Below, in pieces: positions 1 to 9,020 of a DNA stretch of 64,000 bases; position 1 is the first letter of the stretch; each line of letters opens with the position of its first letter. The notes under the pieces were generated by a model. It made no database searches and was not told where the DNA came from. It was given only the letters and a program-made list of their open reading frames with translations. The DNA is taken from positions 178,813 to 242,812 of the forward strand of contig CAMJPC010000003.1 of NCBI GenBank assembly GCA_946407705.1. Reading direction: 5' to 3'. The translations under genes and the position numbers were made by a program. This stretch comes from an uncultured Clostridia bacterium. GTDB lineage: Bacteria; Bacillota; Clostridia; Saccharofermentanales; Saccharofermentanaceae.

Positions 1-1095
1 TTCTTCAAACAACGGAATGAATTTACCGGGAGATATCATGCCGAGCGTCGGATGCGACCACCTGACGAGTGCCTCTGCACTTGATAAGACAGGTTTATCA
101 CCGCGGATATCATATTTAGGCTGGAAGTATACCTGGAACTGCTTTTCGGCAAGTGCCTTGGGGAATTCCTCAACCAATTGTTCAGCATAGAGTTCAGCGT
201 CGATGAGAGCCTCATCGAAATGGCTGATGAAGACGGAGTAGTTATTCCTTATCTTGTCCGCAGCGATCTTAGCGCGGTCAAATCTCGAGTGAATATCGAG
301 TTTCTTGTCGCAGAAAGAATACACTCCGACACGGACCTTTACCGCCGCCTCGATCTCTTCGATCACTGCAGATACCTGCTCAACGACCTTAGAATAGTCA
401 TCCCTGTGAGGACAGTATACAAGGAAAGTATCGGCTGCCTTCCTGCATACAAAGCTTCCCGCATCCGGGAAAGCCGTTTTCAAACGGCGGGCTATGCACT
501 TTAGGATCTCATCTCCTTTGGCAATACCGAAGCGTTCATTGAGAACGTGGAAATGATTTATGTCAAAACACAGTGCATCCATATCGGCAAGCGGATAAAA
601 CTTATCGAACTGGTTTCCGTAACGGTAGAAGTATTCAATGGTAAATAATCCGGTCAGCTCGTCTCTTTCCGTGGAACTGATGATCTGGCGGTCTTCGGCA
701 AGTTCGATCGAACGCGATATGCGCGCCTTGATGACATCCGGCTGAGGATAAGGCTTCGGAATAAAATCGAATGCGCCTTTCTTAAGGCTCGCGACCTCCG
801 AATCCTGATCAGATGTAAGAACAATGACCGGTATGCTTTTCAGATCCGGATCTTCACTCAAACGGGCAAGAAGTTCAAGGCCGGTAAGCTTAGGCATTAT
901 AAGATCCAAAAGGATCAGAGACAACGTATTGCGGTTCTGCCTGATCATCTCATAGGCCATCTCACCGTCTTCAGCTTTGAGAACGTCGTATTCGTCAATA
1001 AGCACATTCTCGAGCATCTCACGATTGATATACTCATCATCAGCTACCAGGATCTGTCTTTTTCCGTTTTTAAAAACATCCGTGTAACTTGTCAT
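1..1095 (-). CDS. REC-GGDEF-EAL response regulator (3' end outside window)
   Basis: Read directly from the complement: an ATG at 1095 opens a frame that stays open to base 1, so the C-terminus is outside the window. Residues about 10-130 form a receiver domain (LVADDEYINREM, acceptor D in LILLDLIMPKL, K in FIPKPYPQP). A GGDEF-type domain follows (ELTGLFTIEYFYRYG), but the signature position reads CRKAADTF instead of GGDEF, so diguanylate cyclase activity is unlikely. Next comes the start of an EAL domain (FQVYFQPKYDI and SAEALVRW with the EAL triad intact). It is probably a phosphorylation-controlled c-di-GMP phosphodiesterase. The EAL part beyond FIPLFEE cannot be judged. Confidence 0.9.
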   Translation of the reverse strand, partial: MTSYTDVFKNGKRQILVADDEYINREMLENVLIDEYDVLKAEDGEMAYEMIRQNRNTLSLILLDLIMPKLTGLELLARLSEDPDLKSIPVIVLTSDQDSEVASLKKGAFDFIPKPYPQPDVIKARISRSIELAEDRQIISSTERDELTGLFTIEYFYRYGNQFDKFYPLADMDALCFDINHFHVLNERFGIAKGDEILKCIARRLKTAFPDAGSFVCRKAADTFLVYCPHRDDYSKVVEQVSAVIEEIEAAVKVRVGVYSFCDKKLDIHSRFDRAKIAADKIRNNYSVFISHFDEALIDAELYAEQLVEEFPKALAEKQFQVYFQPKYDIRGDKPVLSSAEALVRWSHPTLGMISPGKFIPLFEE

Positions 1096-1203
1096 CGTTT
1101 GCCTCCCTTTTCGGCTCGAACATCTCCCTGTGTGGGTAATTGTCCCACTATAGGGGCAGTACTTCTTATAAATTATATCATAAGGATTTGATAATTTAAT
1201 GCC

Positions 1204-2097
1204 TTACTGCTTCTTTAATGAGATCCTGATCGTAAGCATTCCGTCTTCCAGTGCGGCCGATATGCTCCCGCCCATCTTTGCCACAAGATCTTTTGCTATG
1301 GAAAGACCCAGGCCCGTGGAATCCGTGCCGTCAGAAACGGTAAAGTACTTGTCGAAAAGCTTGGAAACCTGGACCGGTGTAAGATCAGGGGCATCGTTAG
1401 TGACCGTGACAACACCTTCAGGGGTCAGCTTGACAGTCAATGTAGAGGCGTATTTAGCGACATTGCTGAAGATATTATCGAAAACACGCATCAATGTCTT
1501 GCGGTTACTGTTAATGATAACCTTTTCGGAAGGAAAATCAGTCTTAGGCTCTATGCCCATGGATGTGAATTCTTTGTAGAAAGAGATGAGGCTGTTCTCG
1601 ATCATGCTCTGCAGATCAAGATCCTCATTTGACAATTGAGAATCGTATTGTGTATCGGAAGATACGGAATACTTGAACAACTCACCGGTCATGTCTTTGA
1701 GTTCCGAAGTCCTGTCTTTGATCCGCTCGAGATATTCTTTCCGTTTTGCCTCGTCAGTCTCACTTTCAAGGAGGTCTGCGTATGAATTAATGGCAGTAAG
1801 CGGAGTTCTCAGATCATGGGATATCGCAGTGACGTTTTCCTTCATGCGCTTATCACCGTCCTTAAGGAAAACCCGTTCCGCATGCAGTGCCTGAAGTTCA
1901 CCGTCAAGGTCATTGGCGAGCTTTCTGGCGTCCCTGTCAGATGTTGAAAGCTGGAAAGCAGACGAATTCGTGCCATCCAAATGGTCTTTGACCTGTTCAT
2001 CAATTTCAGTAAAAGCGCGTTTAAGCAGTGCCACCTTAATGGCAAGAACGATAACGGCTGCTGCTAAAACTACGCTAAGTACTATGAATATCCACAT
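1204..2097 (-). CDS. Sensor histidine kinase of the ABC/two-component operon
   Basis: One N-terminal membrane segment (residues about 2-24) is followed by a short linker and a cytoplasmic kinase. The H-box is AISHDLRTPLTAI with phospho-accepting H94, the N-box is FDNIFSNVAKYA, and the G-box is STGLGLSIAKDL. There is almost no extracellular sensor, as in 'intramembrane-sensing' kinases that work with ABC transporters. I prefer the ATG at 2097, 8 bp after the permease stop. A TTG at 2133 (overlapping the permease, GCAGGATT upstream) would add 12 residues and is the alternative. It is the last gene of the operon that starts at 5912, so it presumably signals to that operon's response regulator. 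Confidence 0.88.
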   Translation of the reverse strand: MWIFIVLSVVLAAAVIVLAIKVALLKRAFTEIDEQVKDHLDGTNSSAFQLSTSDRDARKLANDLDGELQALHAERVFLKDGDKRMKENVTAISHDLRTPLTAINSYADLLESETDEAKRKEYLERIKDRTSELKDMTGELFKYSVSSDTQYDSQLSNEDLDLQSMIENSLISFYKEFTSMGIEPKTDFPSEKVIINSNRKTLMRVFDNIFSNVAKYASTLTVKLTPEGVVTVTNDAPDLTPVQVSKLFDKYFTVSDGTDSTGLGLSIAKDLVAKMGGSISAALEDGMLTIRISLKKQ

Positions 2098-2104
2098 GCA
2101 TCGA

Positions 2105-3193
2105 TTATATAATATCCCTGCGCTTAACGACAATTAATCCTGCTGCGGTCACCATGCAAAGATAGACTGAGGAAACCACAACATACCGCAAAAGGACACC
2201 GTCCCTGTACATCGGGTAGACATAGAAAGACAAAACCTCCAGTAAGAAATTGGATAAGTTAAGTCTATATACAGCACGTGTAATTGCTACTCTTGTATCA
2301 CCGGAATATTCCGTATTCGGTTTATCAGTCATGAAATCACTATAGACAGATCCATCGGCTTTCTTAATCATGTAAAGATTGAAATCATTGACAGGGAAAT
2401 ACCATTCGAAATCCAGCTCATGGTCTTTGGTGCCTTTCCAGAAAGCAGACCAGGAAGTCTTATCGGGCACGTATTTTGGCTCAAAAGCCACCATCTGCTC
2501 CACCGCGCCCAGAGAAACAAAAAACAAAATGACAAATCCGACAACAATGAGCAATGCTTTGAGAGGGCGCTGCGTAATAAAAACAACCACTATTACCAGA
2601 GAACTGAAGAAAATTCCAATCAAGTAATCTGCCAAAAGGAACATACAGAATGCCGGCAGATAAATGATCATATAAAGATCCAAAATCAAGGAGAGGACCA
2701 GCATCACTACTGCGCTGACAGCTGAAAACACAACAAGTAGGATCGCATTCATCAACAGCGATGAGATAAAAATCTTCCGCTTGGTCGCACCGGCAGCTAT
2801 CATGTTTCGGATTCCGCCTTTGGTGAAAAGGTCTCCAAAGAAATACACTCCGTAAAGCACATGGAATGCAAAGACAATGATGCTCAGGGAAAATACAATG
2901 GCACTTGATGAATACACATTACCAATCGAATCAAGATATTTCACATCCTGCCCCGGTACATTATGGTAATTGGTATTAGGATCAAACACAAGATGCTTAG
3001 TGGCAACGAGCGGATCTTCCTCCTCGTATCTGACTATCACATTCTTATCTTTTTCAGATGGAACATGATTTCTGATCGAATCTGCAGCATTGGCGAAAAA
3101 GAATACCGAGCTCAAAAAACAAAGTCCTGCGGCAATGTAAAAGAACAGATCGTGTGTAGCCCTGTAAAGCATTGATTTAATCAGTTTAGTCAT
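2105..3193 (-). CDS. ABC-2 type permease-like membrane protein
   Basis: A 362-residue protein with an N-terminal membrane segment (FFYIAAGLCFLSSVFFF), a soluble loop to about residue 90, then five or so hydrophobic segments and a last one at the C-terminus before VKRRDII. This is the usual shape of ABC-2 family permeases in peptide-resistance modules. It is a paralogue of the next gene upstream: both share the SMLYR/SMTYR start, the loop with EKEDPL/EEEDPL, a D-L-F-x-x-x-x-I/A-RNM motif and the ending MYRDG...RYVVVSS/RYAVVSG. The pair would form a heterodimeric membrane part driven by the ATPase at 4335-5204. Substrate unknown. Confidence 0.85.
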   Translation of the reverse strand: MTKLIKSMLYRATHDLFFYIAAGLCFLSSVFFFANAADSIRNHVPSEKDKNVIVRYEEEDPLVATKHLVFDPNTNYHNVPGQDVKYLDSIGNVYSSSAIVFSLSIIVFAFHVLYGVYFFGDLFTKGGIRNMIAAGATKRKIFISSLLMNAILLVVFSAVSAVVMLVLSLILDLYMIIYLPAFCMFLLADYLIGIFFSSLVIVVVFITQRPLKALLIVVGFVILFFVSLGAVEQMVAFEPKYVPDKTSWSAFWKGTKDHELDFEWYFPVNDFNLYMIKKADGSVYSDFMTDKPNTEYSGDTRVAITRAVYRLNLSNFLLEVLSFYVYPMYRDGVLLRYVVVSSVYLCMVTAAGLIVVKRRDII

Positions 3194-3205
3194 TATATTG
3201 CCCCC

Positions 3206-4333
3206 TTAATTCACATTGCGTTTCCGTATCAGATAACAGCCGCCGGTCAGCAGCAAAACGAGATAACAACCGGAAACAACAGCATATCTTGCGATCAGAC
3301 CGTCTCTGTACATCGGATAGATGTAGAACAACATCATTTCAAACGGATAGTGGATCAGATCAACACGGTATACGGCATGAATAACTTCAATGGCAGCATC
3401 GCCCGGATAGTACTCATTCAGCTCATCAGACATAAAATCGATCGTGATGTCATCTTCCGGATAATAGACTCTTCCAATCTGAAATCTATCAACGGGAAGA
3501 TACCATTCGCCATTGCCTTCAATTTTGAATCCGCCTTTGAAAAAGGCTTCCATCTGTGCTTCATCAATATTGTATTTCGTGGCAAAAGCAGGGCCTGTAA
3601 ATCCGAGCAGGAAATTCATGACTGACAATACAACAAGAAGAGCGCTGAAGATAAACGTCAGCAGCGAATTCTGAACCATGAAGAGAATAAAGATCAGCAT
3701 CGAAGACAGCGCAATGATAACCAGCAATCCGGTCAGTACACTGCTGATAAATGACGGGGCGTATATTATCGGATAGTACCCGGCTATCAGCGTACATATT
3801 GCGAGAATGCCGAAGATAATAATGAACATCGCAATACATACTACAGCATTGATGATCACTGCAGATAAATAGATCTTCTCTTTTCTGATCTTGATCGTAA
3901 CCATATTCCGGATGGCATCATCGGAAAACAAATCACCTGCGAAAACCATAACAACTATTGCATCCGCCGCAAACAACGCCATTAAAACCTGACTCAAAAG
4001 AATGCTTACCAAAGCAACATTTGTCAAAGACGGTTCATACTCATAAGTTTTTCCGGGGACAAAAGGATACGTACCCATCATGATACCCTGCGTGTATTTA
4101 GAAACGAGAAGCGGATCTTCTTTCTCATATTCGACATAGTATTTTTCCAAAACGCCCGAATCATGATCTTCTCTTTCAAAAGTATGATGATTCGAAAATA
4201 TCCTGGAATTTACCGTGCTGCTTCCGCCATAGAAAAAGATGCCTATCTCGGCAATGACGAGGAGTATCATAATCAACCAGAACACCTTGTTATGAAGGAG
4301 ACGGTAGGTCATGGATTTCAATATGCGTGACAT
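3206..4333 (-). CDS. ABC-2 type permease-like membrane protein
   Basis: The ATG at 4333 has GGAGGGATGAT just upstream and lies 1 bp from the stop of the ATPase gene, so translation is coupled. A longer frame to 4429 has no support. The 375-residue product has one N-terminal membrane helix, an extracellular loop to about residue 105, a helical core (about residues 105-250), a second loop and a C-terminal helix ending in IRKRNVN. It is the paralogue of the product of 2105-3193. Both loops carry matching EKEDPLLVSKY / EEEDPLVATKH blocks. Likely half of a two-subunit permease for an antimicrobial peptide or similar compound; the substrate is an inference only. Confidence 0.86.
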   Translation of the reverse strand: MSRILKSMTYRLLHNKVFWLIMILLVIAEIGIFFYGGSSTVNSRIFSNHHTFEREDHDSGVLEKYYVEYEKEDPLLVSKYTQGIMMGTYPFVPGKTYEYEPSLTNVALVSILLSQVLMALFAADAIVVMVFAGDLFSDDAIRNMVTIKIRKEKIYLSAVIINAVVCIAMFIIIFGILAICTLIAGYYPIIYAPSFISSVLTGLLVIIALSSMLIFILFMVQNSLLTFIFSALLVVLSVMNFLLGFTGPAFATKYNIDEAQMEAFFKGGFKIEGNGEWYLPVDRFQIGRVYYPEDDITIDFMSDELNEYYPGDAAIEVIHAVYRVDLIHYPFEMMLFYIYPMYRDGLIARYAVVSGCYLVLLLTGGCYLIRKRNVN

Positions 4334-4334
4334 A

Positions 4335-5204
4335 TCATCCCTCCAGAAGATTAATGAAGTATCCTTCAAGGCTGGTATCCGCGAAGTTGAACTCAAGCAA
4401 CTCGCAGCCTGCTTCCGAAGCCAATTCATTCATGACAGTCAATGTAATTTCTCCCCTGACCGTCAGATCATTCTCGCCCTTGATCTCATACTCAAAGCCC
4501 TTATCGTCAAGCAGTTTGCAGAGCGCGGAAGTATCTGACACACGGGCATTTACCGTCTTTTCATTTTTACTGTTATGCAATTCGGATGCAGAAATCTGCT
4601 TGATGATCTTTCCTTCATCAATAAATGCGAAATCAGTTGCAACTTTAGCAAGCTCATCGAGCAAATGGCTCGAAATGATGAATGTCATCCCGCGTTCCTT
4701 GTTGAGCTTCAGGATCAATTCCCTGATTACGATAATGCCCTGCGGATCAAGACCGTTTACAGGTTCATCAAGAATTACAAGATCCGGAAAACCACATATG
4801 GCAATAGCCAGTCCAAGACGCTGACGCATACCGAATGAGTACGACGCGACAGGCTTCTTTCCTGCGATATCCAAACCGACAAGGTCAATGATCTCAGGAA
4901 TGGTCTCATATGATGTCAGACCGAGATTCATGTACTGGATCTTAAGATTCTCATATGCATTAAGTGTTCTGTAATATGCCGGGGTATCAATGAGCGCACC
5001 GATATTCGGGCACTCGATCCTGAACGTTCCCTTATTCTGTTCCTGAAGACCCGTGATAATTCTCATCAGCGTTGTCTTACCTGCACCGTTCTTACCTATC
5101 AAACCGAAGATAGAACCCTTGGGAACTTTAATGGAAACGTCTTTCAACGCTTCATGCTTTCTATATCTTTTCGTGAGAGCATCAGTTGTAAGAATGTAAT
5201 CCAT
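4335..5204 (-). CDS. ABC transporter ATP-binding protein
   Basis: A 289-residue ATPase with Walker A GKNGAGKTT, signature SYSFGMRQRLGLA and Walker B LVILDEPVNGLDP followed by the H-loop ISSHLLDEL. The start MDYILTTDALTKRY at 5204 is chosen because GGAGGTAGGTACC precedes it; the longer frame to 5249 would include the ribosome binding site. The SF-G-M-R-Q signature and the C-terminal beta domain (about 215-289) are typical of BcrA/NatA-type ATPases that power ABC-2 exporters and immunity pumps. It works with the two permeases downstream. It begins 51 bp after the response regulator stop, in the same operon. Confidence 0.93.
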   Translation of the reverse strand: MDYILTTDALTKRYRKHEALKDVSIKVPKGSIFGLIGKNGAGKTTLMRIITGLQEQNKGTFRIECPNIGALIDTPAYYRTLNAYENLKIQYMNLGLTSYETIPEIIDLVGLDIAGKKPVASYSFGMRQRLGLAIAICGFPDLVILDEPVNGLDPQGIIVIRELILKLNKERGMTFIISSHLLDELAKVATDFAFIDEGKIIKQISASELHNSKNEKTVNARVSDTSALCKLLDDKGFEYEIKGENDLTVRGEITLTVMNELASEAGCELLEFNFADTSLEGYFINLLEG

Positions 5205-5255
5205 GGTACCTACCTCCATGTCTAGAGGATATACCAGGCACGTTTTCAATAATAG

Positions 5256-5912
5256 TTAAGAAACAGTTAACCTGAAACCTATTCCCCACACTGCCTCGAT
5301 CTCTGCCGTAAAACCGGCCTGCTTGAGTTTTCGCCGGAGATTGCTCATGTGAACCTTAAGAGAGTCTTCAACAAGATCGGGCGTGAATCTGGCTGCTGCT
5401 TCCAACAGTTCCGACTTGGATATTACCCTGTCACTGTTGACTAACAATATCTTTATGATCGCGTATTCGGTGGGCGTTAATTTAACCGGCTTCCCGTCTA
5501 TCGTCACGCCGTGCGTTGATTCATCCATCGTAAGATTTGCAAAAGTAAATGACTGCGTTTTCTTCTTGAATTTAAGCGCGACTTCTATCCTTGCCAAAAG
5601 TTCCTTGTTATCGAAAGGCTTGGTAATGTAATCAACGCAGCCTGCAGAAAGAAGACCAACCTTATCGTCAACGGCACTTCTTGCACTGACTGCGATAACG
5701 GGCGTTCCGTTTGGAACTGACTTGAGAAGTTCTTCACCTGTAGTATCCGGAAGCATGAGATCCATAAGTATCAGATCAGGTATCGTCTTGATCATGGGCA
5801 GAGCTTCCTTGCCGTTATAAGCGCGCTCAACCTCATATCCGTTCTTAGTCAAAAGACCGAACATAATCTTATTTATGTCTTTATCATCTTCTATTATGAG
5901 AATGCGCGTCAT
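5256..5912 (-). CDS. OmpR-family response regulator
   Basis: Receiver domain at residues 1-115 with acidic pair ED at 8-9, acceptor D51 in LILMDLMLP and K98 in YITKPFD. The C-terminal winged helix (about 125-218) contains KLTPTEYAIIKIL and HMSNLRRKLKQ. It is the first gene of a five-gene operon with an ABC ATPase, two permeases and a histidine kinase (5912 down to 1204). Such modules usually sense a peptide or antibiotic and induce their own exporter. The intergenic region to the divergent gene at 6081 would hold its promoter. Confidence 0.93.
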   Translation of the reverse strand: MTRILIIEDDKDINKIMFGLLTKNGYEVERAYNGKEALPMIKTIPDLILMDLMLPDTTGEELLKSVPNGTPVIAVSARSAVDDKVGLLSAGCVDYITKPFDNKELLARIEVALKFKKKTQSFTFANLTMDESTHGVTIDGKPVKLTPTEYAIIKILLVNSDRVISKSELLEAAARFTPDLVEDSLKVHMSNLRRKLKQAGFTAEIEAVWGIGFRLTVS

Positions 5913-6080
5913 GGTCCACCTTCAGAACAAGTGTCTTCGCATTAAACATTACAACATCATAGCCGTTTTGCCAACAGCTGCGGACGTATAGCTCTGCAAG
6001 TATTAGCGACTTTTTGTCGTATATACTTGACATTTTGTAAAATCCGAATTACTATATGCTCATCTAAGGGGGATACGACC

Positions 6081-7049
6081 ATGAAAAAGAAATTAGCGAT
6101 AATTACCATAATCATAGCAGGCTCCATTCTCTGGGTGCTTACGGCCCTGGCAGTATGTCTCAGAGGTACACAGACCCTTGCATTTACAGACACTGTACAA
6201 GAAGCCGGAAGCGGCGTCACATACGTAAAACGCAGCAGAACGCCCGTTGACTTTTTACCCGTAGGCAATGAGTGCGAGTTTGAGATTACAGTTGACGGTC
6301 CGGATGAAATAGTTCCCACGATAAGCATCTCGCTTGAGTCCTCCAAAGCGGAACCGATCTTCACAAAGACCGCGAAAAACGGTACTTTCAAGACAGGCAA
6401 GCTTAATGTCGGCTACAAAAAGATCTTTCTTAATTTCGATTATGAACCATTGCCCGAATTGGACGAGAATAAAGATTACGCCGTCAGATATACGATCGAA
6501 CTTACTTCAGGCAACTATGCTCTCTATAACAGCATAATGCTCACTCTTGCTGCAGTCTGCATTCTGCCTTTAGCGCTTAGCATTGCTTACCTGATCAGCT
6601 TAAACGAGAACAATAAAAAGGCATTCGATGAGCGTCAGATGAAGATGCGCGGCAAAGCAGCAATGACCACGATGATAGTCGTCATCGCCACTGCTCTCGG
6701 TCTGGGGTGGTTTAGTCTGATCTATAACGATTTCCCGCTGTCAGCATATGAATGCCTGATGATCATCGCATTTATCGGAATCGCAACGTTTGCCATTACC
6801 GCAGACAGATATGATGCATACATGGGCTTAAGCAATAAGCGTAATGTGTTCGCAGTTATGTTCAGCATTATTGGTATAATCGATCTGGTAATGTTCTTTT
6901 CCACGCTCAAGCTGATCAGAGACGGCGCCCCGGTCAATAACAGGATCGACTCACTTGTACAGGGAATCTGCTGTCTCTCAATAGGCGTTGAAGTATTCAT
7001 AAAGAACATCCAGAATAAGAAGGAGGCGCTGGAGGATGAAGAATCTTAA
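6081..7049 (+). CDS. Membrane protein of unknown function, paired with XRE regulator
   Basis: Start chosen at the ATG at 6081, which has AAGGGGG eight bases upstream; the frame open from 6027 has no site. The 322-residue product has an N-terminal membrane segment, an extracytoplasmic domain of about 110 residues rich in beta-type sequence, then five hydrophobic segments (one near residue 155, four from about 205). The second half resembles the small four-helix membrane proteins (DUF2178-like) that are often encoded beside short XRE regulators. It overlaps the following regulator gene by 14 bp, so the two are translationally coupled. The added extracytoplasmic domain is unusual for this pairing. 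Function unknown. Confidence 0.75.
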   Translation: MKKKLAIITIIIAGSILWVLTALAVCLRGTQTLAFTDTVQEAGSGVTYVKRSRTPVDFLPVGNECEFEITVDGPDEIVPTISISLESSKAEPIFTKTAKNGTFKTGKLNVGYKKIFLNFDYEPLPELDENKDYAVRYTIELTSGNYALYNSIMLTLAAVCILPLALSIAYLISLNENNKKAFDERQMKMRGKAAMTTMIVVIATALGLGWFSLIYNDFPLSAYECLMIIAFIGIATFAITADRYDAYMGLSNKRNVFAVMFSIIGIIDLVMFFSTLKLIRDGAPVNNRIDSLVQGICCLSIGVEVFIKNIQNKKEALEDEES

Positions 7050-7233
7050 ACTCAAAGCCGCCCGCGCCGCGCTGGATCTGTCACAGCAGGACCTGGCCGA
7101 TAAGGTCGGCGTGTCACGTCAGACGATCAACGCCATCGAAAAGGGCGATTACAACCCTACGATCAACCTCTGCATAGCGATATGCAAGGTGCTGGGCAAA
7201 ACATTGGACGAATTGTTCTGGGATCAGGAATGA
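7036..7233 (+). CDS. Small XRE-family transcriptional regulator
   Basis: A 65-residue protein that is almost only a helix-turn-helix: LSQQDLADKVGVSRQTINAIEKGDYNPT, followed by the usual ICKVLGKTLDELFW. This length and sequence are typical of the single-domain regulators (YgzD/Cro type) coupled to small membrane proteins. The gene overlaps the upstream membrane protein gene and is followed at once by a clear terminator, so it is the last gene of a two-gene unit. It probably controls its own operon. Confidence 0.93.
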   Translation: MKNLKLKAARAALDLSQQDLADKVGVSRQTINAIEKGDYNPTINLCIAICKVLGKTLDELFWDQE

Positions 7234-7236
7234 CTT

Positions 7237-7266
7237 AAAGAGGGACCGCAAAAGCGATCCCTCTTT
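7237..7266. terminator. Intrinsic terminator between convergent genes
   Basis: A hairpin with arms AAAGAGGGA and TCCCTCTTT, continued by CGC/GCG around an AAAA loop with one mismatch. The run of T after the right arm serves the plus strand; the A run before the left arm serves the minus-strand kinase gene ending at 7278. Likely bidirectional. Confidence 0.85.
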
Positions 7267-7277
7267 TCAATATCTTA

Positions 7278-9008
7278 TTACTTTTTCTCCTTACCGAGTT
7301 TTTTCCCGAACCGGACTTCGAAAACACCGTCCTTCAGCGTTGTGCGAAGCTGAAGCTTATGCTGCTCCAATATCCTGCCTGCAAGAGCAAGACCCGTGCC
7401 GGGAGTGAACTTGTCCTTGTCAGTCTTGTTCCTTATGGTGACTGCCTTGCATGTGATATCGGCCTCGACTTTCGAATCTGCGCTCTTGTATTTCACCGCA
7501 TTATCCAGCAGGCAGAAGAGTGCAGTCTCAAAGTAGTCCTTATCCATCTTGATCGTCTTGTCGCCCTTGATCTGAATATCTTCGCCGAGCTTTTGGGCAA
7601 CTTCGCCGATACACGAGCGTACTGATTCTTTTACAAACTTCCGGTCAGACTTCTCCGCAGTCTTGAGTATCGCTTCGATGTCCTTATTCATCTCAGCTGT
7701 CTTCGCTAAGATCTGCTCTGCATAGCGGTCTTTTTCGGTATCGCTCGTGACGTCTTTGAGGTTCTCCGCATATCCTCCCAGGATCTGCAAAGGCGTCTTC
7801 ATGTTATGCGCAAGGGAATCGATGAGATTGTTCTTGAAGATGTTATTCTCATATGCCTTTTTATACTGTGAATAAGGCTTGATAGCCGCGAGCAGAGAGA
7901 TCACGACAGCAGCTAATCCCAGCAGTACCGCAGACAAGATGCTAAAAGGCTTGAAGTAAGCAGCGGACGGAACAGTATTAATGATATATTCGAACATATA
8001 TAGCTTTCCGTTGATCTCGTAGAAATCAAGGGCCCCGTAATAGCTCTCTGAATCCGGCGTGTTGAATCTGTATTTGTATTCTCCGTCAGAGTGCTTGTTT
8101 TCGGCAAATTCTTTAAACACAGCTTCAAAGCTTTCATCTCTGTAATCTTCTCCCCTGAGTTCATAAGCTTTTTGAAGCTCGCTCATGCTGTTTGCAAGAA
8201 ACATTCCGCCGTATTTACTCAAATATTCATCAGGACGGACGCGGATGGGGAATACACTCAGAGATTGAACAATATTCTCGTTATTCACTTTTATATAGCG
8301 GTCTTCTTTTGAAGGATCGGTAAAATCCCATTTCTTGGCGAATAAAGGTTCTTTGTCTATTTCAAAAGTTATACCGTACGATTCGACAACTTTTCCGAGG
8401 TGAAGAGTATCACCATCCACATAGTAACTCAGTACCATCGGGATGCGGTACTGTATAAATCCGCTGTAATCAAGAGCTACAGTGAATAACATGTTTGAAA
8501 AATAAAGATCCGACTGAGCGGAAAGATCCCAGCTGTTGGTGGTTTTTGTATCACAATAGTTTTTGAAGTTCCACGCTTCATCACACTTCTTGTACTCGAT
8601 CGTCCACTCATTACCGTTGATAATGTCAGTCTTTTTACCTTTTGCCAGGAGTTCCTTGTCGTTGGTAACGTAATACCAGTGACGCATTTCCTGTTCTATC
8701 GGAATGCATTTGTAATCCGTCTCGCTAATAGTCTCAAAACTGCCGTCTTCTTTTACCTCTACAAACCTGTAATAATCTGATGTAAAGATATTTGTGACAA
8801 TATCGATAAAAGTCTTATCGCATTTCTTTTCAGCATAGTTTCTGACTATACTTTCAAATCTTTCATGCCTTTTGCTCCATCCTGAATCGATAGTGCTTGC
8901 GTAAGCTCTATCCAAACCGGATTGCAATATACCGTACAAGACCGCTGCGATAAGTAAGCATGCGATCAATTTCGAGAAAAGAAAACTGAGATAACCCTTC
9001 CTCTTCAT
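7278..9008 (-). CDS. Sensor histidine kinase with large extracellular domain
   Basis: The ATG at 9008 has GGAGG eight bases upstream; the GTG at 9017 falls inside that site. The 576-residue protein has a membrane segment at about 8-28, an extracellular domain of some 330 residues with no family I recognise, a second membrane segment (about 362-385), then a kinase core with DSLAHNMKTPLQIL (phospho-accepting H in the N-M-K-T-P variant), N-box FCLLDNAVKYK and G-box GTGLALAGRIL. The catalytic domain is short. It lies 12 bp downstream of its response regulator (stop at 9021). The ligand is unknown. Confidence 0.9.
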   Translation of the reverse strand: MKRKGYLSFLFSKLIACLLIAAVLYGILQSGLDRAYASTIDSGWSKRHERFESIVRNYAEKKCDKTFIDIVTNIFTSDYYRFVEVKEDGSFETISETDYKCIPIEQEMRHWYYVTNDKELLAKGKKTDIINGNEWTIEYKKCDEAWNFKNYCDTKTTNSWDLSAQSDLYFSNMLFTVALDYSGFIQYRIPMVLSYYVDGDTLHLGKVVESYGITFEIDKEPLFAKKWDFTDPSKEDRYIKVNNENIVQSLSVFPIRVRPDEYLSKYGGMFLANSMSELQKAYELRGEDYRDESFEAVFKEFAENKHSDGEYKYRFNTPDSESYYGALDFYEINGKLYMFEYIINTVPSAAYFKPFSILSAVLLGLAAVVISLLAAIKPYSQYKKAYENNIFKNNLIDSLAHNMKTPLQILGGYAENLKDVTSDTEKDRYAEQILAKTAEMNKDIEAILKTAEKSDRKFVKESVRSCIGEVAQKLGEDIQIKGDKTIKMDKDYFETALFCLLDNAVKYKSADSKVEADITCKAVTIRNKTDKDKFTPGTGLALAGRILEQHKLQLRTTLKDGVFEVRFGKKLGKEKK

Positions 9009-9020
9009 GTGTAACACCTC

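Noticed and set aside
178..504. Plus-strand frame of 108 residues
   Set aside because: It is the shadow of the minus-strand REC-GGDEF-EAL gene, whose translation shows clear domains.
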